This document shows, in pieces, positions 1 through 7,015 of a DNA stretch of 9,664 nt (position 1 is the first letter of the stretch; the number at the start of each line of letters is the position of its first letter). The translations under genes and the position numbers were made by a program. This DNA is from CAYMYN01 sp964394665. GTDB lineage: Bacteria > Planctomycetota > UBA1135 > GCA-002686595. The notes beneath the pieces are model-generated. The model saw nothing but the letters and a program-made list of their open reading frames with translations, made no database searches and was not told where the DNA came from. Where the stretch lies: assembly GCA_964394665.1 (NCBI GenBank), contig CAYMYN010000070.1, positions 1 through 9,664 of the forward strand, written 5' to 3'.

Positions 1-686
1 GGGCCCGCGGCGGGGCGCGGCGCGGCCGCGGGCGCCGCGGCGGCCGCCGGAGGGGGGGTCGCCGGAGCGGGGGCCTGGGCCGGGGGGGCGGGCGGAGCGG
101 CCTTCGCGACGTTGGCCGCCGGGGCCGGCGGGGTGGACTCGCGGGGCTCCTCGCGCTCGAGCTCGGCCGGGCGCGCCGCGGGCGGGGCCTCGACCGGGCG
201 CGGAGGGGCCGGCGCCGGGGTGGGCTCGACGGCGGCGGGGGACTCGGCCTTGGGAGCCGCGGGCGCGGAGCGCGCGGCGGGGGCGATCTCCCGCTCGGGG
301 AGCTCCTCCTCCTCGGTCTCGAACTCGCGCTCTTGGGGCTCGACGATCGCGGTGCGCGCAGGCTCCACGCGCGGGGGCTCGCTGGCCTCGGGACCCTCGT
401 CCTCGTCGGAGGGCTCGTCGGCGCCACCGGCGGTGGACTTCTTCTTCTTGCGCCGCACGATGAGCCCGCCGCCGGCCGGGTCGGCGGCGGCTGCGCGCGC
501 GGGCGCCGCGCTCGAGATGATGCCGTGGGCTTCCAGCACGGCCTGCACCTGCAGCACCTCGAACTCGTCGAGGGCCGTCATGTGGCTCTTGATGTGGCTG
601 AAGCCCAGGTCGCGCAGCTTGGTGGCCAGGTCCTTGCCGACCAGGCCATGTTCCTTCGCGAGCTCGTGAATGCGTTTCTTCGTCAA
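1..686 (-). CDS. infB: Translation initiation factor IF-2, N-terminal part (partial, runs off the window start)
   Basis: IF-2 is the GTPase that places initiator fMet-tRNA on the 30S subunit and promotes 50S joining. About 228 codons are visible and the G domain lies outside the window. Residues 2 to about 55 match the small helical IF2_N domain: KKRIHELAKEHGLVGKDL near the start, then LRDLGFSHIKSHMTALDEFE. A basic patch (VRRKKKKS, about 77-84) follows, then a long Pro/Ala/Glu-rich linker to the edge, typical of long IF-2 forms in high-GC bacteria. I chose the TTG at 686-684 because the IF2_N domain begins right after it and no ATG, GTG or TTG lies in frame for at least 18 codons upstream; a weak GAGAG sits 6 nt before it. 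The gene follows nusA on the same strand after 154 bp, as in the conserved nusA-infB operon. Identity is secure; the exact start is less so. Confidence 0.93.
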   Translation of the reverse strand, partial: MTKKRIHELAKEHGLVGKDLATKLRDLGFSHIKSHMTALDEFEVLQVQAVLEAHGIISSAAPARAAAADPAGGGLIVRRKKKKSTAGGADEPSDEDEGPEASEPPRVEPARTAIVEPQEREFETEEEELPEREIAPAARSAPAAPKAESPAAVEPTPAPAPPRPVEAPPAARPAELEREEPRESTPPAPAANVAKAAPPAPPAQAPAPATPPPAAAAAPAAAPRPAAG

Positions 687-695
687 GCTGGTCTC

Positions 696-757
696 TCGGG
701 TCCGCGTTTCCGCGGCTTGATCTGTCGGGTCCGCGTCGCCGCGGCTTGGTCGGGTCC
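696..757. repeat. Short degenerate tandem repeat in the nusA-infB spacer
   Basis: A unit beginning TCGGGTCCG occurs at 696, 725 and 750. Copy 1 (29 bp) and copy 2 (25 bp) share TCGGGTCCGCGT, a short variable part, then CCGCGGCTTG; copy 3 is only the first 9 bases. The repeat lies directly upstream of the infB TTG start, so it falls in the leader of infB on the nusA-infB transcript. The GCGG/CCGC segments could fold. Function is unknown; replication slippage in GC-rich DNA is the simplest explanation. Confidence 0.6.
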
Positions 758-786
758 GGCCCGTGGGGTCGAGGCCGGCCACCGAG

Positions 787-805
787 GGGCGACCTAGGGT
801 CGCCC
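787..805 (-). other. Perfect 8-bp hairpin between nusA and infB
   Basis: GGGCGACC and GGTCGCCC form a perfect inverted repeat around a 3-base loop, 36 nt downstream of the nusA stop in the direction of transcription. No T run follows on the minus strand, so it does not look like a classical intrinsic terminator. It could be a pause or processing site, or an attenuator that lowers infB relative to nusA. The role is inferred only. Confidence 0.5.
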
Positions 806-840
806 GGGCACCCGCGCCGCGGCCCCGAGCCGCTCGTCGT

Positions 841-1977
841 TCATCGCTCCGCGGCGTCGCCGCTGCTCGGCGCGCCTTCGGGGACGCGGCGCTCGCCCAG
901 GGCGAACTCCGCGGTCCGGGTTCGTTCCGCCGAGGGCTCGAAGCGCTCCTCGCCTTCCTCGTCCGCTTCGCCCCCGGGGCCGTCCGCGGCCGGGCCGGCG
1001 CGCCGTGCGCCGGACTCCTCGGGGTTCTCGAACTGCGCGCGGGTCTTGATGTCGATGTCCCACCCGCACAGCTTGCTCGCCAGGCGCACGTTCTGGCCCT
1101 TCTTGCCGATCGCCAGGGACTGCTGGTCCTCGTCGACGATCACGACGGCGCTGCGCGACTTGACGTCGGGGAAGATGTTGTCGATGTGGATCACGGCCGG
1201 CTTGAGGCCGTTCATGATCAGGGTCTCGAGCGAATCGCTCCAGCGGATGATGTCGATGCGCTCGCCGCGCAACTCGTCGATGACGGCCTTGATGCGCGAC
1301 CCGCGCACGCCCACGCAGGCGCCGATGCAGTCGATCTTGGGGTCCGAGGACAGGACCGCCATCTTGGTGCGGTAGCCGGGCTCACGGACCACGCGCTTGA
1401 TCTCGATGATGCCGTCGGCGATCTCGGGCACCTCGAGTTCGAACAGGCGGCGCACCAGGTCGGGGTGGGTGCGGGAGAGGAACAGCTTCATGCGCGTTCC
1501 CTCCTTGCGCACCTCGACCACCAGGCAACGGATCCGGTCGCCGGGGGAGAAGTTCTCGCCCCGCACCCGGTCTTCCTTGGTCAGGTGGCCCTCGACCTTG
1601 CCGAGGTTCACGACCAGGGCATCGCCCTCGTAGCGCTGCACGACGCCGTTGACGAGGTGTCCGACGCGGGTCTCGTACTCCTCGTAGAGCACGTCCCGCT
1701 CGGCCTCGCGCACGCGCTGCATGAAGCCCTGCTTCACGGCCTGCGCGGCGATGCGACCGAGCTCGGCCAGGTCGAACTCGTACTCCTCCTCGTCGTCCTC
1801 CATCGAGACCTCGGCCGTCTTGCGGTCGATGCGCACGACGAGGTCCTCGCCGGCGCCGAGGCGCTTGCGGACCCCAGCGGCCAGAGCCTCCTCCAGCCCC
1901 CGGAAGAGCACTTCCTTGGGGATGTCCTTGTCGCGGTGGATGACGTCGATCATCCGCAGGAGGTCTTCGCGATTCAT
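841..1977 (-). CDS. nusA: Transcription termination/antitermination factor NusA
   Basis: NusA binds RNA polymerase and nascent RNA, modulating pausing, termination and antitermination. The 378-residue product has the full core: the N-terminal polymerase-binding domain (about 1-100, starting MNREDLLRMIDVIHRDK), an S1 domain (about 103-170, ending in the hallmark LFLSRTHPDLVRRLFELEVPEI), KH1 with GVRG (223-226) inside IGACVGVRGSRIK, and KH2 with GKKG (291-294) inside AIGKKGQNVRLASKL. After about residue 315 comes a low-complexity Glu/Gly/Ala/Arg tail; the acidic repeats that end the longer E. coli protein (about 495 residues) are absent, as in many non-proteobacterial NusA. The ATG at 1977 is the only start in frame before a stop codon about 84 nt upstream, although no SD is visible. 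It is the first gene before infB; rimP, which often precedes nusA, is not adjacent, the neighbour being divergent. Confidence 0.97.
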   Translation of the reverse strand: MNREDLLRMIDVIHRDKDIPKEVLFRGLEEALAAGVRKRLGAGEDLVVRIDRKTAEVSMEDDEEEYEFDLAELGRIAAQAVKQGFMQRVREAERDVLYEEYETRVGHLVNGVVQRYEGDALVVNLGKVEGHLTKEDRVRGENFSPGDRIRCLVVEVRKEGTRMKLFLSRTHPDLVRRLFELEVPEIADGIIEIKRVVREPGYRTKMAVLSSDPKIDCIGACVGVRGSRIKAVIDELRGERIDIIRWSDSLETLIMNGLKPAVIHIDNIFPDVKSRSAVVIVDEDQQSLAIGKKGQNVRLASKLCGWDIDIKTRAQFENPEESGARRAGPAADGPGGEADEEGEERFEPSAERTRTAEFALGERRVPEGAPSSGDAAER

Positions 1978-2148
1978 CTGGAGTGGCTTGCCGGGACGGT
2001 TTCGAGGCGCTGGAGGGCGGCCCCCCGCGGAGCCCCGTCGATTCCGAGCGGTCCGTCCGGAAGGGGCGTGGATCGCCCCTTAAATGAGCGCTGGAGAAGT
2101 GGGGGGGCCCACCTCGCCATGACGCGGCCGGATCGCGCGGATTCGTCA

Positions 2149-2184
2149 GGGTCCTGGGAGACCCGAGAGTGTGGTATAGGACCC
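2149..2184. promoter_or_regulatory. Inverted repeat in the divergent region, possible operator
   Basis: GGGTCCT (2149-2155) and AGGACCC (2178-2184) form a perfect 7-bp inverted repeat with centres 29 bp apart, close to three helical turns. The right arm touches the TATA-like sequence at 2173-2178. Spacing and position fit a dimer-binding operator or a transcript stem. A chance match in GC-rich DNA is possible, and an alternative pairing of GGGTC with GACCC (2160-2164) also exists. Confidence 0.3.
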
Positions 2185-2196
2185 CTCTGGAGTCAA
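2168..2196 (-). promoter_or_regulatory. Weak sigma-70-like promoter candidate for nusA-infB
   Basis: Reading the minus strand, TTGACT (2196-2191, 5 of 6 matches to TTGACA) is followed after 17 bp by CACACT (2173-2168, a poor -10 that keeps A at position 2 and T at position 6). A better -10-like TATACC lies only 12 bp after the -35, too close for a standard promoter. If used, the nusA leader would be about 180 nt. This is a pattern match only. Confidence 0.3.
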
Positions 2197-2310
2197 CCGG
2201 AGCGCACTCGGCGTGCCCGCGCGGGGCCCGGCCCCAGTCCGCGCCGGTCGGCCCGCACCGCTCGGCCTGGCGCGTCGGTGCCCCTGCCCCCCTGCCCCGG
2301 TCCTGGTCCC

Positions 2311-2315
2311 GAGGA
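2311..2315 (+). promoter_or_regulatory. Ribosome binding site that sets the regulator start
   Basis: GAGGA lies 8 nt before the GTG at 2324. The other in-frame GTG, at 2213, has no such site and would add 37 low-complexity Pro/Arg-rich residues unlike the family, so this site supports the shorter product. Confidence 0.6.
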
Positions 2316-2323
2316 CCCCCTCC

Positions 2324-3343
2324 GTGCCCGCCCTTCCGGAGCCCATCGACGCGCCCTTCGGTCGAAGCGCGGCCGCCCGCGACTTCGAGCAACGCCTGCG
2401 GCGCGTGGCGGCCTCGGACGCCACCGTGCTGATCGAAGGGGAGGGCGGCGCGGGCAAGGACACCGCCGCCCGGCGCCTGCACGCCCTCTCCCCGCGCTCC
2501 GCGGGACCCCTGGTCGAGGTCGACCTGGCGGCCCTCAGCCCGACCCTGATGGAGGCCGAGCTCTTCGGCCACGAGCAGGGCGCCTTCACGGGCGCCGACC
2601 GCGCGCGGCGCGGCCGGTTCCGCCGCGCCGAGGGCGGCACCCTGGTGCTCGGCGGGGTCGAGTGCCTGAGCGAAGCCCTGCAGGTCAAGCTGCTGCGGGT
2701 GCTCCAGGAGCGCCGGGTCGAGCCCCTGGGCGCGGAGGAGAGCGTGGCCGTCGACGCGCGGGTCCTCGCCACCTCCAGCCTGGACCTCGCGCAGGCCGTG
2801 CGCGCGCGGCGCTTCCGCGACGACCTCTACTTCCGCCTCGCGGTGGTCGTGCTGCGCGTGCCGCCGCTGCGCGTGCGGACCGAGGACCTGCCCGAGCTCG
2901 CCGAGGTCCTGCTCGAGCGCGCCGCGGCCCGCACCGGCATCCCCCGACGCGGCCTGGACCCCGGGGCCCTCGAACGCCTGGCCCGCCATCCCTGGCCGGG
3001 CAACGTGCGCGAGCTCGAGAACGCACTCGAGCGCGCCCTGGTGCTCGCGCCGCCCGGCGCCGCGCCGCTCGACGCCCAGGCCTTCGAGTTCCTCGACGAG
3101 GCGCTCGAGGGCCAGGCCGAGCGCATCGCGCGCGAGGTGCTGGCCAGCGGCCTGACCCTGGACGAGCTCGAGCGGGCGCTGATCGACCAGGCCCTGCGGG
3201 ACACGCGGGACAACGCCAGCGCGGCCGCCCGGCGCCTCGGGCTGACCCGCCGGGCCCTGGAGTACCGCCGCCGACGGGAGTCCCCCGCGGACGGCTCGGC
3301 GGACGGCGCCGCGCAGGCCTCGAACGGGGGGGAGCCCGGATGA
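2324..3343 (+). CDS. PspF-like sigma-54 activator homologue with altered Walker B, Fis-type HTH
   Basis: Members of this family are bacterial enhancer-binding AAA+ ATPases that remodel sigma-54 RNA polymerase. The 339-residue product has no receiver, GAF, PAS or FHA domain, as in PspF (about 325 residues). Visible motifs are Walker A GEGGAGKDT (39-47), the sigma-54-contact loop GAFTGA (86-91) in ELFGHEQGAFTGA, the arginine-finger region RRFRDDLYFRL (162-172), sensor II WPGNVRELENALERA (224-238), and a C-terminal Fis-type helix-turn-helix (about 281-318, NASAAARRLGLTRRALEYR). Walker B, normally GGTLFLDE, reads GGTLVLGG (104-111), so the Mg-binding Asp and catalytic Glu are both Gly. The partner switch Asn (N64 in PspF) is Asp67, and the sensor I Asn is Ser (ATSS, 149-152). 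It may bind but not hydrolyse ATP, or hydrolyse it slowly; this is inferred. The GTG start has GAGGA 8 nt upstream. Its stop overlaps the next start (ATGA), suggesting translational coupling to the HEAT/TPR gene. Family is clear; activity and targets are unknown. Confidence 0.88.
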   Translation: MPALPEPIDAPFGRSAAARDFEQRLRRVAASDATVLIEGEGGAGKDTAARRLHALSPRSAGPLVEVDLAALSPTLMEAELFGHEQGAFTGADRARRGRFRRAEGGTLVLGGVECLSEALQVKLLRVLQERRVEPLGAEESVAVDARVLATSSLDLAQAVRARRFRDDLYFRLAVVVLRVPPLRVRTEDLPELAEVLLERAAARTGIPRRGLDPGALERLARHPWPGNVRELENALERALVLAPPGAAPLDAQAFEFLDEALEGQAERIAREVLASGLTLDELERALIDQALRDTRDNASAAARRLGLTRRALEYRRRRESPADGSADGAAQASNGGEPG

Positions 3344-5754
3344 ACCCCGCGCGCCTCGCGCTGTTCCTGTTGGCCGTCGCCGTCCTGCTCGGGGCGCCGC
3401 CCGGTCAGGCCGCGCCGCGGGATCTCGAAGCCCGTTTCCGCGCGGCCCTCGAGGCCGGGGGACCCGAGGCCTTCGCGCTCTACGCCGGGGGCGACCTCGC
3501 CGCCCGGCGCGCGATGGCCGCCTGGGCGGTGAACCACGCGGGCGCGGCGCACTTCGAGGGGCTCCTGGGCGCGCTCGCCGGGGAGCGGGACCCGAACGCG
3601 CGGCAGCAGCTCGTGCAGGCCCTCGGCGCGCTGCTGCCCCTGGAGGCCCCCCAGGCGCAGCGCCGCGCGCGCGCCCTCGCCGAACGCGCCCTCGAGGATT
3701 CCGATCCCGTCCTGCGCGCGGCGGCCCTGGCGGCCCTGGGCGCGGCGGGCGGATCCTGGGCCGCGCGCGAGCTGGACGGGCTGCTCGATCGCCTTCCGCC
3801 CCAGGAAGCCCTGGCCGCCGCGCGGGTCCTCGCGGGCCTGGGGACGGAGGGCGAGGTGCTCGTGGCCCGCGTGCTGGCCCAGGGTCCGCGCGAGCCGGGG
3901 ACCGAGGGTCGCGGGCGCGCGCTCTCGCCCGAGATCCGGGCGCAGCTGCTGCCCGCCTACGGCCGGGCCCTGGCCGATCCCGCGCGCCCGCCGGCGACGG
4001 CCCGCGAACGGGCGCCCCTCGTGCGCGCCCTGCGCGATCCCGACCCGCGCGTGCGGCGCGCGGGCGAGTCGGCGATCGTGGCCCTTCTCGGCCGCCACCT
4101 CGCCCTGCGCCGGCCCGAGCGCGCCGAACGCCTGTTGCTCGAGCTCGCGGGCGAGGGCCGCGACCCGGAGGCCAGCGAGCTGCAGCGCGCGCGGCTCCTG
4201 CTCGGCGAGGGGCTCGACGCCGGGCGCGCCCTGGACCTGGCCCTGCGCCTGGCGGGGCCGCGCACCGCCGACGGCCCGCCGGCGGTCCGCATCGGAGCCC
4301 GGCACGTGGCCGGGATCGCGGCGCTGGCCCTCGAACGCCCCGCGGAGGCGGCCCTGTGGCTCGCGCGCGCGGCCGAGCTCCAGGAGGAGCGCCTGGCCGA
4401 GCGCCTCGACGCCTTCTCCGAGGGCGGCGCCCGCGAGCAGGAGGAGCGCTTGACGGCGCGCGCCGCGCTCGAGCTCGCGCGGGCGCTGGCGGCCCTGGTC
4501 CAGGGGCGCTCGGCCGCGGATCGCGCGGTGCTCGAACCGCTGCGGCTGGCCCACGAGTCCGGCCTCGAGGCCCAGGCCCTGGCGGCCCGCGGCGACGGGC
4601 GCGAGCTGAGCCACTGGGAAGGCGTCCTGGCCCACGAGTTCTCCCCCGCCGGCCTGCTCTTCGCGCGCCCCCGACCGGGCTGGCCGCTGGCGCGCGCCCA
4701 CGATCTGTTGCGGACGCTCGGCGCGGCCCTCGCGACCGTCGCGCCGGGCGAGTTTCCGGGCTTCGCGGCCCTCGACTCGATCAGCCCCGAGCTCGCCGAC
4801 CCGCTCGCGGATCCGCGCCGGAACCGGCGTCTGGCCGCGATCCTCGACGGTCGCCTGGCGCGCCTGCGCCAGGAGCTCGAGCGCCTGCGCCGCGAGGTGC
4901 TCGAGCGCGACGGTCTCGAGGGTCTGCAGGAGCCGGAGGTCGCCACCCGTCTGCGCGAGTTGCTCTACGAGCGCATGGAGTACCAGCGTTGGCGGGGCGC
5001 GCTGGCCGAGCACGCGCACAAGCTGCGCACGCCCACGCGCCTGGCGTTGAACCTGTCGGGGGACCTCTTGGGCGACGGGCGCGCGGCGGAGGCCCGCGAG
5101 CTCGCCTCGCGCCTGCTCGCGGACCTCGAGCGCCAAGCCGGCGCCCAACTGTGGGCCGAGGAACTCGCGGCCCAGACCGAGATGGCGATCGGCAGCACCT
5201 GGATGCAGGACGACGAGCCGCGGCGCGCCGAGGAAGTGCTCACGAGCGCGGTCGAGCGCTACGAGAACCTCGAGCGCACGTTGACCGAGCGCGGCGTCGA
5301 CCCGGCCCTGCTGCGCTCCCTGCGCCGCGAGCGCGCGGCGGCCCTGATGTCGCTGGCCGTCAACACCAACGTGCGGCTGGGCGATCCCGAGCGCGCGCTG
5401 GCCTTCTTCGAGCGCGCCTACGAGCTGCGCCAGGACGACTTCATGCGCGTCCTGCTCGCGTGTTACCGCGCGCGCATGGGTCGCGCGGCCGAGGCGCGCA
5501 GCCTGCTCGACCAGGTCCAGGTGGCGCCCGCGCTGTACTACAACCTCGCCTGCACCTACGCCCTGCTGGGCGAGGGCCGGCGCGCGCTCGAGCTGCTCGA
5601 GCTCGACTTCACGACCAACCACGACAGCCCGGGTTCCCTCGACCAGCAGAAGCGCTGGGCGGCGTCGGACCCCGACCTCGCCTCGCTGCGGGAGGACGCG
5701 CGTTTCCGCTGGTTGGTGGAGGAGCGCGCCGGCGACCCGGACGGGGGGCGCTGA
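3340..5754 (+). CDS. Exported HEAT-repeat/TPR protein of unknown function
   Basis: The product has 804 residues. It starts with a likely signal peptide: MNPAR, a hydrophobic stretch about 6-19, then APPGQA with cleavage likely after Ala24. No lipobox Cys is present, so a periplasmic or secreted location is inferred. The N-terminal third is Ala/Leu-rich helical repeat with HEAT-like units, e.g. ALEDSDPVLRAAALAALG (117-134) and ALRDPDPRVRRAGESAI (230-246). A charged coiled-coil-like segment follows at about 504-530 (RLRQELERLRREVLERD). The C-terminal part (about 667-780) has TPR-like helices, including LGDPERALAFFERAYEL and YYNLACTYALLGEGRRALELLE, and ends in the DPDLASLREDARFRWL pattern seen at the end of many TPR proteins. 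Residues about 270-500 have no fold I recognise. No catalytic motif is visible, so a scaffolding role is likely. The ATG overlaps the upstream stop by 4 bp and has GGAG 5 nt before it. Long open frames cross it on other frames and strands, but only this frame has a signal peptide and repeats. Confidence 0.85.
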   Translation: MNPARLALFLLAVAVLLGAPPGQAAPRDLEARFRAALEAGGPEAFALYAGGDLAARRAMAAWAVNHAGAAHFEGLLGALAGERDPNARQQLVQALGALLPLEAPQAQRRARALAERALEDSDPVLRAAALAALGAAGGSWAARELDGLLDRLPPQEALAAARVLAGLGTEGEVLVARVLAQGPREPGTEGRGRALSPEIRAQLLPAYGRALADPARPPATARERAPLVRALRDPDPRVRRAGESAIVALLGRHLALRRPERAERLLLELAGEGRDPEASELQRARLLLGEGLDAGRALDLALRLAGPRTADGPPAVRIGARHVAGIAALALERPAEAALWLARAAELQEERLAERLDAFSEGGAREQEERLTARAALELARALAALVQGRSAADRAVLEPLRLAHESGLEAQALAARGDGRELSHWEGVLAHEFSPAGLLFARPRPGWPLARAHDLLRTLGAALATVAPGEFPGFAALDSISPELADPLADPRRNRRLAAILDGRLARLRQELERLRREVLERDGLEGLQEPEVATRLRELLYERMEYQRWRGALAEHAHKLRTPTRLALNLSGDLLGDGRAAEARELASRLLADLERQAGAQLWAEELAAQTEMAIGSTWMQDDEPRRAEEVLTSAVERYENLERTLTERGVDPALLRSLRRERAAALMSLAVNTNVRLGDPERALAFFERAYELRQDDFMRVLLACYRARMGRAAEARSLLDQVQVAPALYYNLACTYALLGEGRRALELLELDFTTNHDSPGSLDQQKRWAASDPDLASLREDARFRWLVEERAGDPDGGR

Positions 5755-5763
5755 TCCCCGCGC

Positions 5764-5793
5764 CTGGCACCCGGGACGGGGTGCGGCTACCCT
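5764..5793 (+). promoter_or_regulatory. Promoter candidate and hairpin upstream of rlmI
   Basis: CTGGCA (5764-5769, 4 of 6 to TTGACA) and TACCCT (5788-5793) are 18 bp apart, which would start transcription about 40 nt before the rlmI ATG. The same stretch holds a 6-bp inverted repeat, GCACCC (5767-5772) and GGGTGC (5779-5784), with a 6-base loop. That repeat begins 12 nt after the HEAT/TPR stop and lacks a T run. It could be a weak end of the upstream transcript, a promoter, or both. Confidence 0.3.
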
Positions 5794-5839
5794 CTTCGCC
5801 CCGCGTCCGGAGGCACCCGTCCCCGGCGCGCGCATCGAC

Positions 5840-7015
5840 ATGGGCAAGATCCTCCTCAGCGGCAAGGGCCGGCGGCGCCTCCAGGGCGGCCACCCGTGGG
5901 TCTACCGCGACGACCTCGCGGCGGGCGAGGCTTCGCCCGGGGAGCTGGTGCCCGTGCACGCGCCCGACCAGAGCGTCCTGGGCTGGGGCCTGTTCAGCTC
6001 GCAGTCGCGCATCGCGGTGCGCATGGTCAGCGGCGGCGAGGAACAACCCAACCGGGCCTTCTGGGCCGAACGCCTCGCGCGCGCGGTGGCCGTGCGCCGG
6101 GACCTGGGGTACCTCGACCCCGAGGGTGCCTGCCGTCTGGTGCACTCCGACGCGGACGGGTTCCCGGGCTGGATCGTCGACCTCTACGGCCGCGTGGCCG
6201 TGCTGCAGGGGACGACCCAGGCCGTCGAGCGCATGCGGCCCTTCCTCGTGGAGCTCCTGCTCGAGGCCCTGCCCTTCGAGTTGCTGGCCGTGGTCGACCG
6301 CGGGGACGCCTCGGTGCGGCGCCTGGAGGGCTTGCCGCTGCGCGTCGAGCTCGTGCAGGGGAGCCTGCCCGAGACCCTGGTCGTGACCGAAGGCGACCTG
6401 CGGTATCGCGTGGACGTGCTCGCCGGACACAAGACCGGTCACTACCTCGACCAGCGCGAGAACCGCGCGCTCGCCGCGCGCGGCGCCGCCGGCCGGCGGG
6501 TGCTCGACGCGTTCTCCTACGACGGCCTGTTCGGCATCCGGGCCGCGCTCGCGGGCGCCAGCGAGGTCCTGTGCCTCGACCAGTCGGAGGCCGCCGGGGA
6601 GCGCGTGCTCGCCAACGCCGAGTCGAACGGCGTCGCCGACCGCGTGCGCTTCGAGCGCGTCAACGCCATGCGCGACCTACGGCGGCGGGCGCAGGAGGGG
6701 GAGCGCTACGACCTCGTGATCGTCGATCCGCCGGCCTTCGCCCGCAACCGCAAGGAGCTCGTCGGGGCCGAGCGCGGCTACGTCGAGCTGAACCGTCGCG
6801 CCCTGGAGCTGCTCGCCGACGACGGCCGGCTGGTGAGCGCGACCTGCTCGCACCTGGTGGGGCGCGAGACCTTCGTGGGGTACCTCGCGGCGGCTTCGCT
6901 CGCCGCCGGTCGGCCGGCCTGGGTCGAGCACCTGCGCGGCGCCGCGGCCGACCACCCCTGGCTCCTGTCGGTGCCCGAGAGCGCCTACCTCGACTGCGCC
7001 TTCCTGCGCGTGTGA
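5840..7015 (+). CDS. rlmI: RlmI-type 23S rRNA (cytosine-C5) methyltransferase
   Basis: E. coli RlmI uses S-adenosylmethionine to methylate C1962 of 23S rRNA; the same target is inferred here from family. The 391-residue length matches the family (about 396). An N-terminal PUA RNA-binding domain (about 1-75) includes RRLQGGHPWVYRDDL and SRIAVRMV. The linking region has the family signature DADGFPGWIVDLYG (104-117) and AGHKTGHYLDQRENR (195-209). The Rossmann methyltransferase domain shows motif I VLDAFSYDGLFGIRAALAGA (221-240), an acidic residue for the SAM ribose (LDQSE, 246-250), motif IV DPPAF (296-300), and motif VI ATCSH (334-338), where Cys336 is the expected catalytic nucleophile. The usual CSHH reads CSHL. 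The C-terminus DHPWLLSVPESAYLDCAFLRV is typical. No SD lies close to the ATG, but the PUA domain begins immediately after it. It is probably transcribed separately from the HEAT/TPR gene (85-bp gap). Confidence 0.93.
   Translation: MGKILLSGKGRRRLQGGHPWVYRDDLAAGEASPGELVPVHAPDQSVLGWGLFSSQSRIAVRMVSGGEEQPNRAFWAERLARAVAVRRDLGYLDPEGACRLVHSDADGFPGWIVDLYGRVAVLQGTTQAVERMRPFLVELLLEALPFELLAVVDRGDASVRRLEGLPLRVELVQGSLPETLVVTEGDLRYRVDVLAGHKTGHYLDQRENRALAARGAAGRRVLDAFSYDGLFGIRAALAGASEVLCLDQSEAAGERVLANAESNGVADRVRFERVNAMRDLRRRAQEGERYDLVIVDPPAFARNRKELVGAERGYVELNRRALELLADDGRLVSATCSHLVGRETFVGYLAAASLAAGRPAWVEHLRGAAADHPWLLSVPESAYLDCAFLRV

Larger units (their letters stand above)
1978..2323. other. Divergent intergenic region between nusA and the PspF-like regulator
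   Basis: These 346 bases separate nusA (minus) from the regulator gene (plus). Open frames cross the region on both strands, but none has a recognisable domain or a good ribosome-binding site. Slightly AT-richer islands occur at about 2081-2086 (TTAAAT-like) and 2173-2178 (GGTATA), both possible promoter parts. The region also holds an inverted repeat (2149-2184) and a run of seven or more G at about 2100-2107. It probably contains the nusA operon promoter and the regulator promoter. Confidence 0.6.

Noticed and set aside
2119..2323. Small gene starting at the ATG at 2119 in the divergent region
   Set aside because: The frame stays open into the regulator region, lacks a ribosome-binding site and gives a low-complexity Arg/Pro-rich sequence without family resemblance.
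2213..2323. N-terminal extension of the regulator from the GTG at 2213
   Set aside because: The extra 37 residues are Pro/Arg/Ala-rich and unlike any sensory domain, whereas GAGGA precedes the GTG at 2324 at ideal spacing.
763..5754. A 1663-codon open frame on the plus strand running through nusA and the regulator region
   Set aside because: It is open only because stop codons are rare at this GC content. Only its last 804 codons, from the ATG at 3340, carry a signal peptide and recognisable repeats; the rest is antisense to nusA or in the wrong frame of the regulator.
5765..5784. Sigma-54 promoter (TGGCAC ... TGC) upstream of rlmI
   Set aside because: TGGCAC is present, but the next TGC is about 5 bases too far for the fixed -24/-12 spacing.
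2827..5865. A 1012-codon open frame on the minus strand opposite the HEAT/TPR gene
   Set aside because: Its composition is Arg/Gly/Ala/Gln-rich with no domain, signal or ribosome-binding site, and it mirrors codon positions of the real gene. It is a GC shadow.
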